64,000 nucleotides of DNA from contig NZ_JAMHIW010000009.1 of the NCBI RefSeq assembly GCF_023896955.1, positions 124,001 through 188,000 of the forward strand, read 5' to 3'. This document shows positions 1 through 8,676 of this stretch, piece by piece. Each line of letters begins with the position of its first letter. The first letter of the stretch is position 1. The stretch comes from Micromonospora sp. RHAY321. Its GTDB lineage: Bacteria; Actinomycetota; Actinomycetes; Mycobacteriales; Micromonosporaceae. A model generated the notes under the pieces. It was not told the DNA's origin, searched no databases, and saw only the letters and a program-made list of their open reading frames with translations. A program made the position numbers and the translations under genes.

Positions 1-830
1 CGTACGACCTGGCGATGCGCTACGGCAACGGCCCGAATCCCTACTCGGGCGAGAAGCAGCTGAGCCTGTACGTCAACGGTGAACGGGTCGAGCAGACCGT
101 CTTCCCCTCCACGGTGACCTGGAAGGAGTGGGGCACCGTCACCACCACGGCGAAATTGAACAAGGGTCGCAATGTCGTCGAGTACCGCAAGGAGGCCGCG
201 GACTCCGGGCACGTGAACCTGGACGTGCTCGCCGTCCGGCCGCATGGCAAGCGGATCACGCTGTTCAACGGTGACGGGCTCACCGAGTGGCAGCACAGCG
301 ACGGGCGCGAGCCGGAGTGGGCGGTCGCCGACGGCGCCATGACTGTGCGCGGCGGGGACCTGCGCACGGTCCAGGCCTTCGGCGACTTCCGGCTGCACGT
401 GGAGTTCAACCTGCCGTTGTACCCGCCGGACGTGACCGGCCAGGCGCGTGCCAACAGTGGGGTGTACCTGCAGGACCGCTACGAGATCCAGGTGCTGGAC
501 TCCTTCGGCATCGACCCGCCGCAGACCAACGACGCCGCGGCCATCTACACCCAGAAGGCCCCGGACGTGAACGCGGCGTTGCCACCGCAGACCTGGCAGA
601 CGTACGACATCACCTACCGGCAGGCCCGCTACGACGCGTCCGGGAACAAGGTCCAGAACCCCCGCGTCACCGTGGTGTGGAACGGCGTCACGGTGCACGA
701 CGACGTCGAGATCCTCGGCCCGACCGGCGGTAGCCGGCCCGAGGGTCCGGCGACGGGTGCCATTCGACTGCAGGACCACGGCAATCCGGTCCAGTACCGC
801 AACATCTGGATCGAGCCGCTGAACCAGTAG
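1..830 (+). CDS. Exported 3-keto-disaccharide hydrolase (DUF1080) with carbohydrate-binding module, 5' truncated by the window
   Basis: The reading frame is already open at base 3, so the N-terminus lies left of the window. The first 75 or so visible residues look like a CBM6/CBM35 beta-sandwich (a YVNG turn and a closing LDVLAVRP strand). The rest is a 3-keto-disaccharide hydrolase domain (DUF1080, concanavalin-like fold): it opens with ITLFNGDGLTEW, contains ANSGVYLQDRYEIQVLDS and ends with RNIWIEPL. The family cleaves or binds oxidised glycosides and is usually secreted. A signal peptide would be outside the window. It converges on the M14 peptidase gene and shares a terminator with it. 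The fold call is firm; the substrate is unknown. Confidence 0.85.
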   Translation, partial: YDLAMRYGNGPNPYSGEKQLSLYVNGERVEQTVFPSTVTWKEWGTVTTTAKLNKGRNVVEYRKEAADSGHVNLDVLAVRPHGKRITLFNGDGLTEWQHSDGREPEWAVADGAMTVRGGDLRTVQAFGDFRLHVEFNLPLYPPDVTGQARANSGVYLQDRYEIQVLDSFGIDPPQTNDAAAIYTQKAPDVNAALPPQTWQTYDITYRQARYDASGNKVQNPRVTVVWNGVTVHDDVEILGPTGGSRPEGPATGAIRLQDHGNPVQYRNIWIEPLNQ

Positions 831-855
831 TCGCCCAGGTCGGGGCTTGCGCGAT

Positions 856-898
856 CATCGCCTCGTCAGTGCGGTCGGACCGCACTGACGAGGCGATG
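856..898. terminator. Bidirectional intrinsic terminator
   Basis: A perfect inverted repeat with 21-bp arms (856-876 and 878-898) and a one-base centre lies between two convergent genes, 26 bp after one stop and 17 bp before the other. No U-tract follows, as is usual in high-GC actinomycetes. Confidence 0.8.
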
Positions 899-914
899 GT
901 CAGTGGAGGGGGCG

Positions 915-3389
915 CTACTTCTCGACGATCGTGATGGTCGCCGTGCGGTAGTTGTTGCGCCGGTCGTTCTTCGTCGGGTCGTAGTTCTTCTCGATGTTGC
1001 CGGCGCTGTCGACGGAGAACCAGCGGAACGTCGTGGTCTCGGTCACGTGGAACACCTGCCCCGGCTCACGGAACTCGGTCGCCGCATAACGTGGCGACTC
1101 GAGCGTGGGCCGGCTGCCGTCCGTCGTGTAGTAGATGGTGGCCGGCTCGTTCGTCTCGAAGCGCACGTTGACGGGCCCGCGGTACTTCCCGTCGCCGGGG
1201 ATGAGCCGGGACGTCGGGTCCTTCTTGTCCCTGCCCCAGTCCGCCGCGACCCGGAACATCTCCATGATCCCGTTGGCGTACTCCATCGTCTCGGCGTGGC
1301 CGCTGACGAGTTCCGGATTTCCCGCCCATTCTGGCTGGAACGAACCGCCCTGCCAGTCGCCGGTGGCCGGGTTGTAGACGGAGCCGCCGACCTCCCAGCC
1401 GAAGGCGTAGATCCCGTAGGTGTGGTACAGGTCCTCGCGCACGTTGCCCGCGGAGGAGTAGAGGACGTCGGACGAGCCGCCGACGTTCTCCGGCGTGACG
1501 ACGGTTTCCCGGTGCGCCTTGACCTGCGACAGGATCCTGGCTGCGGACTGCCAGTAGAACGCCTCGTCACCCAGCGGCGGGCGCGGCGTGGTGATCCGCC
1601 CGTCCGCGATGTAGGCGCCGGGCTGCCAGAACAACTGACCGCCGTTGGAGTGCACCGACATCATGAACTTGATGTTCGGGTACTTCTCGACCAGCCAGAT
1701 GATGTTCTTCGACTCGGGCTCGGACAGCTCCTCCGGCCCCTGGTAGGTGCCACTGACGCAGTTGGTCGACCCACCCGCGTAGCCGTCGTGGCCCGACCCC
1801 ACCCGGTAGTTCCGGTTCAGGTCGACACCCCAGGAGTTCCGCTGCGCCGGATCGGCGGTCGCGTCCGGGCAGTGGTTCGTCATGTTCTTACGCTGCGAGG
1901 CGAAGTTGTAGAAGCTGTAGTTCGCCCCGTCGGGGTTGTTGGAGAGGATGAAGAAGACGTCCGTGTTGTCGACGATCGTCTTCGTCTCCCGGTCGGACCG
2001 GTAGTTGTGCACCAGACGCTCGGCCGACTCCAGGCTGGTCGTCGCCGGCACCCACTCGCGGGCGTGGTCCTGCGCCTGGATGAGCACGCCCGGCTTCTTG
2101 CCGTCGCGGTGCTTGCCGATCCGCAGGACCGGGATCGTGACCGGGCCGCGCGGCACCTCGCCCTCCGGTGCGCCCGCGCGCTTCTGGTCGAGGAAGTCGG
2201 TCAGCGCGACCGCGCCGGCCGTCGGCGCGACCACGCCGCTGCCGGTGTTGGTGCGGTACGGGTGCGCCCGGTCGATGAGGCCCTGGGACCGGGTCCGCAG
2301 TGCCTCCGCCACCTCGGTAGCCGTACTCGCCGGCCCACCGGAGGCATCCTTCGCGAGCAGGACGCGGACCGCCTTGCCCGCGACCTCCACCGCGAGCGGG
2401 AGGTTCGCCCCCGGCCGCTCCACGAACTCGACCGTGACGTCGTTGCCACCCTCGTGGCCCCACGCCGCCGAGCTGACGACGACCGCCGCCTGCCCCGTAC
2501 CGCCGATCGTGGCCTGCGCCTTGCGCTGGTAGCCGTTGGTCTGGTTCGGCAGGTAGACGATCTCGGCGATGTCCGGGTACTGGCGGGCGATCTCCTTGGC
2601 TCGGCTGTAGAGCTGCTGCGGGTGCTTGTAGCCGTCCACGAAGTCCGACTTGTAGGACGGGTTCGCCGTCAGCGGCGGCGGGGCGTCCTCGAGCCAGTTG
2701 GAGACGACGCCGGTGGCGACGCCGCCGGTGGAGCTCGTCACCTGGATCTTGTTGGGTCGTGCGTCGAGCTTGAACAGGTTCCGGTGGAACATGTACTGCC
2801 CCGAGTCGACGAACCGGCTCATCGTCCGGGCGAAGCCGAACGGCGTACCCTTGCCCGAGTCGTTCTCAAGCTGCATCCCGACGACCGGGTCCGCCTGCTG
2901 CCCCTCGGTGGTCCGCGCCTCGACGTAGAGGAAGCCCTGGCCCTTGGTGGTGAACCAGTCGGCGCGGGCGATCCGCACCGTCGCCTCGTGGCTCAACGGC
3001 TGGACCGTCCGGGCGGCGGCGGCGCCGATGCCGCCGTCGGCCTGGTCACTCCAGGCGAAGCCCTCGCCATCGCCGAGCACCTCGACACCCATCGCCCTGA
3101 GCTCGGCGACCTGCTCGGCGGTGACCACCGCCTCACCTTCGATGCCGGTCGGCACGCGCTTGAGACCGTGCTCGAGGTCGAAGCCGGCGGCGACCACCTT
3201 GTCCAGCATGTCGGCACCGGTCAGCTTGATGTGTACGAGGCGTACCGACTCTCGATCCTCGACCTGGGATCGGCCGGCGGTGGCCGCCGATCCCGTGGGA
3301 TCCGCGCCCGCGGGCCCGGTTGCCACGAGGATGCTACCCACCAGGGCGGGCAGCGCGAGAAGCGCGATGCGTCGTTGTATGCGCCGCAT
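915..3389 (-). CDS. Secreted zinc carboxypeptidase, peptidase family M14, with C-terminal chitobiase-like domain
   Basis: An 824-residue protein starting at ATG 3389 with AAGGAGGGG just upstream. Residues 1-29 are a Sec signal peptide ending near GPAGA. The M14 catalytic region shows QDHAREWVP (zinc His and Glu), GVDLNRNY (substrate-carboxylate Arg), SVHSNGG (third zinc ligand) and YAFGWEVGG (catalytic Glu). A roughly 110-residue segment sits inside the M14 domain before the zinc motif, at about residues 305-415. The C-terminus (FETNEPATIYYTTDGSRPT) is a chitobiase/hexosaminidase C-terminal type beta-sandwich. The predicted role is extracellular removal of C-terminal residues from peptides. 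It appears monocistronic. Confidence 0.92.
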   Translation of the reverse strand: MRRIQRRIALLALPALVGSILVATGPAGADPTGSAATAGRSQVEDRESVRLVHIKLTGADMLDKVVAAGFDLEHGLKRVPTGIEGEAVVTAEQVAELRAMGVEVLGDGEGFAWSDQADGGIGAAAARTVQPLSHEATVRIARADWFTTKGQGFLYVEARTTEGQQADPVVGMQLENDSGKGTPFGFARTMSRFVDSGQYMFHRNLFKLDARPNKIQVTSSTGGVATGVVSNWLEDAPPPLTANPSYKSDFVDGYKHPQQLYSRAKEIARQYPDIAEIVYLPNQTNGYQRKAQATIGGTGQAAVVVSSAAWGHEGGNDVTVEFVERPGANLPLAVEVAGKAVRVLLAKDASGGPASTATEVAEALRTRSQGLIDRAHPYRTNTGSGVVAPTAGAVALTDFLDQKRAGAPEGEVPRGPVTIPVLRIGKHRDGKKPGVLIQAQDHAREWVPATTSLESAERLVHNYRSDRETKTIVDNTDVFFILSNNPDGANYSFYNFASQRKNMTNHCPDATADPAQRNSWGVDLNRNYRVGSGHDGYAGGSTNCVSGTYQGPEELSEPESKNIIWLVEKYPNIKFMMSVHSNGGQLFWQPGAYIADGRITTPRPPLGDEAFYWQSAARILSQVKAHRETVVTPENVGGSSDVLYSSAGNVREDLYHTYGIYAFGWEVGGSVYNPATGDWQGGSFQPEWAGNPELVSGHAETMEYANGIMEMFRVAADWGRDKKDPTSRLIPGDGKYRGPVNVRFETNEPATIYYTTDGSRPTLESPRYAATEFREPGQVFHVTETTTFRWFSVDSAGNIEKNYDPTKNDRRNNYRTATITIVEK

Positions 3390-3641
3390 TCCCCCTCCTT
3401 CTACTCACGACGGATGATTGGGGTGGTGACAGACCCCCGTGCGCGTCGCCCCCACTGAGGACAGCCCTGCCGGACGCGCGGTGAGCCTGGGTACGACGAC
3501 GGCTGCCGTCGCGAGAAGGAACGGGAGGGCGTGAGCGGGCTGGGTCCGGTGAGCGTATGTGCGTCCGCGGCGTCAGTGGTTCGCGTCGATCGAATTTGAG
3601 CATTCCTTGAGGCACCGTCCGACCGGGCCCGGGCCACGGCG

Positions 3642-5459
3642 TCACTCGCCGGCGGGGGCGTCCCGGATGGCGAGTGCGGCCTGGACGAGCGCGGCGTGGG
3701 TCAACGTCTGGGGGTAGTTGCCGAACTGTGCGCCGGTCGCGGGGTCCAGCTCTTCGGCGTAGAGGCCGAGTGGGCTGGCGTAACCCAGCATGATCTGGAA
3801 CATCTCGACCGCCTCGGCGCGGCGCCCGGTGCGGGCGAGCGCTTGGACCAGCCAGAACGAGCAGGGCAGGAACGCGCCTTCGGTCCCCGGGAGGCCGTCC
3901 CGACCCGGCGGATAGCGGTAGAGCAGTGGACCTCCGGCGGAGAGCCGGTCCCGAATGGCGTCGATGGTGCCGTGCACCCGGGGCGACTCGACGCTGTCCA
4001 TGTCCAGCAGCGGCAGGATGAGCAGGGCCGCGTCCAGGTCCGCCGAGCCGTAGGTGCGGACGTAGCTGGACGTCGTCGAGTCGAAGCCGGACGTCCGGAC
4101 CTCGGCGGCGATGGCATCTCGTGCTTCCAGCCAGCGTCGACGTCGCCGACGTGACAGGGGGTGCGTGTCGGCGATGCGTAGGGCCCGGTCCAGAGCGAGC
4201 CAGGCCATGAGCTTCGAATGTACGTGCTGCGCCGGTTGGCGGACCTCCCAGATGCCGGCGTCGGGCTCCCGCCAGCAACGCGTGACCACGTCGGCGAAGC
4301 CGCGCACCGCCCGCCACGTCTCGGAGTAGAGGGGCTGCCCCGCCCGCACGAACGCCCAGGCGGCGTCGATCAGCCAGCCGTAGCCGTCGAGCTGGTGTTG
4401 GCCGGCGGCAGCGTTGCCGATCCGCACCGGGACGCTGCCGAGATAGCCGGGCCAGCCGGGAAGCTCCCGTTCTGCCGGTACGTGGCGGCCGTGCAGGGTG
4501 AGCAGCGCCGGCAGGCGTGGCCGTTGCAGCCGACTGGCGTGCAGCAGCCAGGCCAGGAAGCCGCGGGCCTCGTCGGGTTTGCCGACGCTGAGGAACGCAC
4601 TGACGCCGATGCTGGCGTCACGCGGCCAGACGTAGCGGTAGTCCCAGTTCCGTACCCCGCCTGGATCTTCGGGCAGTGACGTCGTGGGTGCGGCCACCGG
4701 GGCTCGCGACGGCGAGTAGGTCAGCAGCCGCAGGGTCAGCAGGCTTCGTACGACGTGGTCCCGGAAGGGCAGTGACCCGTCGACGTCGGCGGTCCAGACC
4801 CGCCAACGTTCCTCGTCCTCGTTGAGCAGATCCCAGGCCCGTGCCGGATCGACGCGGATCAGCGGTTCGCGGTAGGCGACAGCCAGCACGAGGGTGACCG
4901 GTCGGTCCGGCCTGACGCTGATCAGGGCGGGGCGACCTGGTTCGATGGTGACATCAGGCGTGCTGTCCAGAGACACCGCGAGTGCCCCCCACTGACACAC
5001 CAGGGTCGAGTGCCGGCGGTGGACCCGGGGCCGGCGGTGCCCCACGCCGAGGCGGGGATCGAACTCGACGACGGCGTCGACAGCCGTGTCCTCGGCCGAC
5101 AGCCGCCGCACGATCAGTGTCGTGGGCAGCAGTCGGCCGCTGACCTCGGCCACCATGGCCTCGGTGAGGGTGAGCCGGCTACTACCGACCGCCCATGTCG
5201 TCTCCAGGGTGGCGCTGTCCTGCCGGTAGCGCCGTTCGACGACCGTGGCCGGTCGGGCGGGACCGACCCGAAAGGTTCCCGCGTCCGGACCCCCGACCAG
5301 CCGGCCGAACAGGGGTTCGCCGTCGAAGCGCGGCACGCAGAGCCAGTCGATCCCGCCGTCGGCGGAAACAAGGGCAGCGGTGCGGGTGTCACCCAGCAGC
5401 CCGTAGTCGCCGATCGGCGCCGGGGGCCGGGCAGACGCGGAGTCGGGCCCACCGGTCAT
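3642..5459 (-). CDS. GH15 glycoside hydrolase, glucoamylase/trehalase-like
   Basis: A 605-residue cytoplasmic enzyme of the actinobacterial GH15 group, which includes mycobacterial trehalase. The N-terminal super-beta-sandwich begins PIGDYGLLGDTRTAALVSADG. The (alpha/alpha)6 barrel shows NWDYRYVWPRDAS, DAGIWEVRQPAQHVHSK and GTEGAFLPCSFW, where the acidic residues form the catalytic pair in the family. The start at ATG 5459 has AGGAAG about 10 bases upstream; an in-frame upstream extension to 5549 would run into the preceding gene and lacks family similarity. The membrane protein gene upstream ends 34 bp away, so the two are probably cotranscribed. Trehalose or a short alpha-glucan is the likely substrate, but sequence alone does not decide. 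Confidence 0.88.
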   Translation of the reverse strand: MTGGPDSASARPPAPIGDYGLLGDTRTAALVSADGGIDWLCVPRFDGEPLFGRLVGGPDAGTFRVGPARPATVVERRYRQDSATLETTWAVGSSRLTLTEAMVAEVSGRLLPTTLIVRRLSAEDTAVDAVVEFDPRLGVGHRRPRVHRRHSTLVCQWGALAVSLDSTPDVTIEPGRPALISVRPDRPVTLVLAVAYREPLIRVDPARAWDLLNEDEERWRVWTADVDGSLPFRDHVVRSLLTLRLLTYSPSRAPVAAPTTSLPEDPGGVRNWDYRYVWPRDASIGVSAFLSVGKPDEARGFLAWLLHASRLQRPRLPALLTLHGRHVPAERELPGWPGYLGSVPVRIGNAAAGQHQLDGYGWLIDAAWAFVRAGQPLYSETWRAVRGFADVVTRCWREPDAGIWEVRQPAQHVHSKLMAWLALDRALRIADTHPLSRRRRRRWLEARDAIAAEVRTSGFDSTTSSYVRTYGSADLDAALLILPLLDMDSVESPRVHGTIDAIRDRLSAGGPLLYRYPPGRDGLPGTEGAFLPCSFWLVQALARTGRRAEAVEMFQIMLGYASPLGLYAEELDPATGAQFGNYPQTLTHAALVQAALAIRDAPAGE

Positions 5460-5493
5460 GGCGATCGCTTCCTGACGGGCACTGGGACGCGAG

Positions 5494-5970
5494 TCAATGG
5501 GACCGAAGGAGCAGCCCGAGAACCACCCCGTAGATGACATGGACGACAACCACGACCGCGGGGGTCTGAATGCCGTAGTTGACGGCGAACAGACCGGGCG
5601 GCTCCAGTACGGCCGTGCTCGCCGGGCCCGCCCGCTGGGAGGCCATGCGCGGGTGGACCCCCGGAAGCAGCGGTAGGAGCACCGTCAGTGCGATCCCGAC
5701 GTGAACGGTCCCGAGCAGTGCCCCGATCCACCAGGTGGCGCGGTCCAGCAGGGCGAACGTGGCCGCGTAGCCGAGGGCGAAGCCCTGACCGGCGCAGAGG
5801 TGGATGAAGAACCCGACGATCCGGGCCCGGTCGGGATCCTCGGTGACGAGGGTCCCGAGCACCAGGGGAAAGTCGAGGCGAGTGAGGCCGGCCAGTTGAG
5901 CGGTGATCAGAACTGCGGTGAGCGCCGCGGTGGCGACCAACCCGAACAACGCCCATCCGGCCCAGTCCAT
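5494..5970 (-). CDS. Small four-helix integral membrane protein of unknown function
   Basis: A 158-residue protein with four clear hydrophobic segments: WALFGLVATAALTAVLIT, IVGFFIHLCAGQGFALGYA, WWIGALLGTVHVGIALTVL and PAVVVVVHVIYGVVLGLLL. The loop between helices three and four carries HPRMASQRAGP. The start at ATG 5970 (MDWAGWALF) puts the first helix at the N-terminus; a longer frame back to 6042 would add a Cys-rich stretch that looks non-coding. It lies immediately upstream of the GH15 gene on the same strand. No function is recognised. Confidence 0.7.
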   Translation of the reverse strand: MDWAGWALFGLVATAALTAVLITAQLAGLTRLDFPLVLGTLVTEDPDRARIVGFFIHLCAGQGFALGYAATFALLDRATWWIGALLGTVHVGIALTVLLPLLPGVHPRMASQRAGPASTAVLEPPGLFAVNYGIQTPAVVVVVHVIYGVVLGLLLRSH

Positions 5971-6070
5971 CTCCGCGATGTTCCCTTGGTCATTGGCCCG
6001 TCCTCGGCAAGAACAACAGTGGCAGCGCCGGTTTTTCACCATAGGCCACCGGGCGGTGGGATGCGGCCAG

Positions 6071-6108
6071 CTCCCGGGATTACGACCGGTGCCAGAACGG
6101 CCCGGGAG
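6071..6108 (-). terminator. Candidate terminator of the alpha/beta hydrolase gene
   Basis: CTCCCGGG (6071-6078) and CCCGGGAG (6101-6108) form perfect 8-bp arms around a 22-base loop, 28 bp past the stop at 6136 on the minus strand. A second small hairpin, CCACCGGGCGGTGG, follows at about 6047-6060. Confidence 0.4.
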
Positions 6109-6135
6109 ACGAACGACGTGGCCCGCCCTGGTTGG

Positions 6136-7530
6136 TCAGGCGCCGTGGCGTCCCACGTCGGCGTGGAGTGCTTCGCGGAGGTTCGCGGCGGCGTCGGCCG
6201 GCTGGAGGTAGCCGGCGGTGATGTTGCGGACGTCGGCGGTCACCACGCGGGCGACGTAGCCGGCGTGTGTGCGGTAGAGCTGGTCCAGGGTGCCCTCGTC
6301 GAACGGCTGGTAGGTGCCGAACAGCAGGCAGAACGACTCACCGCTGTTGTCGCCGGTGTTCAGCGCGGTCGGCACGACCACCTGCGACAGCCGGATTCCG
6401 CCGCGGGCCAGGCCGTGGGCGTCACGGGCCTTGGTGCCGTCCGAGTTGAACACCAGCGGCGGCGCGGTCGGGGGTGGGGTGCCCCGCTCCACCCAACGCG
6501 CCAGGTGGGCGTACGCGGCGGCGGTCACGTGGTGCATCGGCACCCGGCTGAAGGGCGGCCGCGCGCAGGTGTAGGTCGGGGCGGCGCCCAGGTCACGCTC
6601 CTGGATCGGCGCCCGGTAGACCTGGCCGTTATGGCCGCTGTGTGCCGCGCCGGCCACCTCCCACCGGCGGAACCGGTCCGTGTCGGCGGGGCGGACGGGT
6701 GTGCGCACGTCGGTCTCGGACAGCACCTGGAACACCGGCTCGTCGCCGACCCGGGTGGGCGCGGAGCCCACGATGAAGCCGTACCCCTCGAACACCGGCT
6801 GTACCTGGGGCAGGACCCGGTCGTAGTAGACAGTCATCCGGCCGGCCGACTGCGAGGCGCCGATGGCGAGCACGGTGCGGGCGCGCAGCCGGCCCAGCGG
6901 CGAGACACCCTGCGGGTCGGCGACGGCCCTGCCGGCCTGGGCGAAGATGTCGTACGAGAGTTCGTCGGCGACGTACCGTCCCCCGCCGGTGACGTCGAGT
7001 CCGCCGTACCGGGTCGGGCTCCAGCCGCGTAGCTGGTCGACTCCGACGCGCTGGGCGGAGACACCGATCCAGGCGTCGCCGGCGCGGATGGTGGCCTCGG
7101 CGTTCCAGAGCGCGTCCAGGTCGTACCCCGCCGTGACGTTCTGCCACTCCACCAGCGCGACGCCACTGAACCGGCGCGGGTCGACCGGCCGGCGCACGAC
7201 CAGCCGGGTCTGGTACGCCACGTCGGCGGCGACCCGGTTGCCGGCGGTGTCCCAGCCGTCCGCCACGCCGGAGAGGTAGAACTCCTCCTCGACGTAGCCC
7301 TTGGCGGCCAGGTCGGACGGCGTCGAGAAGAAGGGGTAGGTGTCGGCCAGCCGCTCCGCGCGCGGGTCGCCCGGCACGGTGCCCGGGATCGGACCGCGAA
7401 CCGAGGCGCGGGCGATCGGCTCCCGCTCACCGGGCGCCGCAGCGCGCGCCGGTGCCGAGGCGAGCAGCGTGCCGACCAGGGTGGTGACCAGGGCGGCGGC
7501 GAGGGTGGCGGTACGCCGTGGACGTGTCAT
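6136..7530 (-). CDS. Secreted alpha/beta-hydrolase domain protein (Abhydrolase_10 type)
   Basis: A 464-residue exported protein. ATG 7530 is preceded by AAGGAG at 9 bases and starts a typical signal peptide (MTRPRRT, hydrophobic core, cleavage near SAPARAAAP). The nucleophile elbow is GASQSAGR in LAIGASQSAGRMTVYY, and EVAGAAHSGHNG supplies a probable catalytic His region. The architecture matches the uncharacterised alpha/beta-hydrolase-domain family whose members open with IPGTVPGDPRAERLADTYPF-like sequence. It probably acts as an esterase outside the cell. A TetR-type regulator gene lies just downstream on the same strand, 103 bp away. Confidence 0.85.
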   Translation of the reverse strand: MTRPRRTATLAAALVTTLVGTLLASAPARAAAPGEREPIARASVRGPIPGTVPGDPRAERLADTYPFFSTPSDLAAKGYVEEEFYLSGVADGWDTAGNRVAADVAYQTRLVVRRPVDPRRFSGVALVEWQNVTAGYDLDALWNAEATIRAGDAWIGVSAQRVGVDQLRGWSPTRYGGLDVTGGGRYVADELSYDIFAQAGRAVADPQGVSPLGRLRARTVLAIGASQSAGRMTVYYDRVLPQVQPVFEGYGFIVGSAPTRVGDEPVFQVLSETDVRTPVRPADTDRFRRWEVAGAAHSGHNGQVYRAPIQERDLGAAPTYTCARPPFSRVPMHHVTAAAYAHLARWVERGTPPPTAPPLVFNSDGTKARDAHGLARGGIRLSQVVVPTALNTGDNSGESFCLLFGTYQPFDEGTLDQLYRTHAGYVARVVTADVRNITAGYLQPADAAANLREALHADVGRHGA

Positions 7531-7633
7531 GGCGAAGGCTCCTTCACGACGACTTCCTGGCCGTACCATAAACGCTCTTCGATGTGGTCGGAAGCGGGCG
7601 GGGGAGAGCTGAGACGGCTGTCGCAGCCGCTGC

Positions 7634-8200
7634 TCAGCACGCTTCGAGCACCGCCCGGGCGGCACGTTCCGCGGTCGCCGGGTCGGCCCGCCGCCCGTGG
7701 ATCAGCTCCGCGTACAACATGGACTCGACGATCCGCACGTACAGGAAGGCGGCGCCGTCGAGGTCAGCCGGTGACCAGGCGGGGTCGGCAGCCGCGGCGA
7801 CGAGGATGCCCCTCTGCGCATCGACGACCCGGGCGTGTACGCCGCCGGCCGGTGTGAACAGCACCCGCGCGGCCGTCGCCGGCTCGGCGCGCAGGAAGGC
7901 CCGGAAGGGCCGGGCCTGGCGGACTGCGACGGCGAACCGGCGGGTGGTCTCGAGCACCCCGTCGACGCCGGTGGTGGTGGTCTCGGCACGGGCCTGGGTG
8001 AGCAGCCGCTCCGCGAGGCGCCAGAGCACGTCACCGAGCAGCCGGTCGCGGCTGTGCACCACCCGGTAGAGCGTGGCCCGGCTGACCGTGAGGGCGCCGG
8101 CGAGCGCGTCCATGTCGACGGTGGCGTTGCGGAGAAAGAACAGACATCCGCCCTGGACGACACGCTCCGCGCTGATCACCCGCCGAGACGGCACCGCCAT
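7634..8200 (-). CDS. TetR/QsdR-type transcriptional regulator
   Basis: A 188-residue protein with an N-terminal helix-turn-helix: VDMDALAGALTVSRATLYRVVHSRDRLL is a TetR-class DNA-binding segment, and the following helical domain is like that of QsdR-family regulators. The start is uncertain: ATG 8200 (MAVPSRRVI) has GAGGG directly against it, while ATG 8248 would add 16 Arg-rich residues without a better ribosome site. It is divergent from the 100-aa gene and Tat amidase at 8374-10313 and may control them or the hydrolase upstream. The ligand is unknown. Confidence 0.8.
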   Translation of the reverse strand: MAVPSRRVISAERVVQGGCLFFLRNATVDMDALAGALTVSRATLYRVVHSRDRLLGDVLWRLAERLLTQARAETTTTGVDGVLETTRRFAVAVRQARPFRAFLRAEPATAARVLFTPAGGVHARVVDAQRGILVAAAADPAWSPADLDGAAFLYVRIVESMLYAELIHGRRADPATAERAARAVLEAC

Positions 8201-8373
8201 CCCTCGACGATAGCGCCGCCGGAACGGCGTGGCCGTCTGCCTCGTCATCGGCAAACTCAAATATTGCTCAACTTGTACCCGCGCCCCGCTGCCGCGACCT
8301 GCTGCCCGCCTACGGTCAAGGTCACTTCGACAGGGATCGGCGACACCCCCCATTCGCACAACCTGGGAGCATC

Positions 8374-8676
8374 ATGGCACCTACTCCGCCCACGGATGCT
8401 GAGCTGAACGTTCTGATCCGTGCCCGGCTGGCCGCACTCGGCATCGACCTCGACCAACTCCCGCCGGGTACGAGCCCCGACCCGGAGACCGGCTCGCCCG
8501 GCCGGGACTCCGTGCTCGCCTCGCTGCGCTCCTTCATGCGGGGCACCGTGGCGACGCTCGCCGCATACCAGTTGCCGACTCCCGACGGCACCGACCCCGA
8601 TGCCGCGAAGGCGTTGTCACAGCAGCACGTGCCCGTCCTCTACCCCTCCAACGGCACGGAATGGCGGAAGGCATGA
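8374..8676 (+). CDS. Hypothetical 100-aa protein, translationally coupled to the amidase
   Basis: A small acidic protein (MAPTPPTDAELNVLIRARLAALG...) without signal peptide or membrane segment. It starts at ATG 8374 after CTGGGAGCATC. Its TGA overlaps the ATG at 8673 of the amidase (ATGA), which implies coupled translation and joint action. N-terminal helices (ELNVLIRARLAAL, SLRSFMRGTVATLAAYQL) are predicted. I recognise no family beyond a resemblance to short proteins encoded beside Tat-exported amidases. Confidence 0.65.
   Translation: MAPTPPTDAELNVLIRARLAALGIDLDQLPPGTSPDPETGSPGRDSVLASLRSFMRGTVATLAAYQLPTPDGTDPDAAKALSQQHVPVLYPSNGTEWRKA

Noticed and set aside
903..3458. An 851-codon open frame on the plus strand
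   Set aside because: It is antisense to the M14 carboxypeptidase and shows no domain; the opposite strand has a full set of catalytic motifs.
3497..3511. CGACGG-CTG-CCGTCG hairpin between the M14 and GH15 genes
   Set aside because: It is short, lies upstream of the GH15 stop by more than 140 bp in the leader side of neither gene, and does not fit a terminator position.
5971..6042. Cys-rich N-terminal extension (CHCCSC) of the small membrane protein, possible metal-binding peptide
   Set aside because: It precedes a better start at the first membrane helix, lacks a ribosome site and is unlike the rest of the protein.
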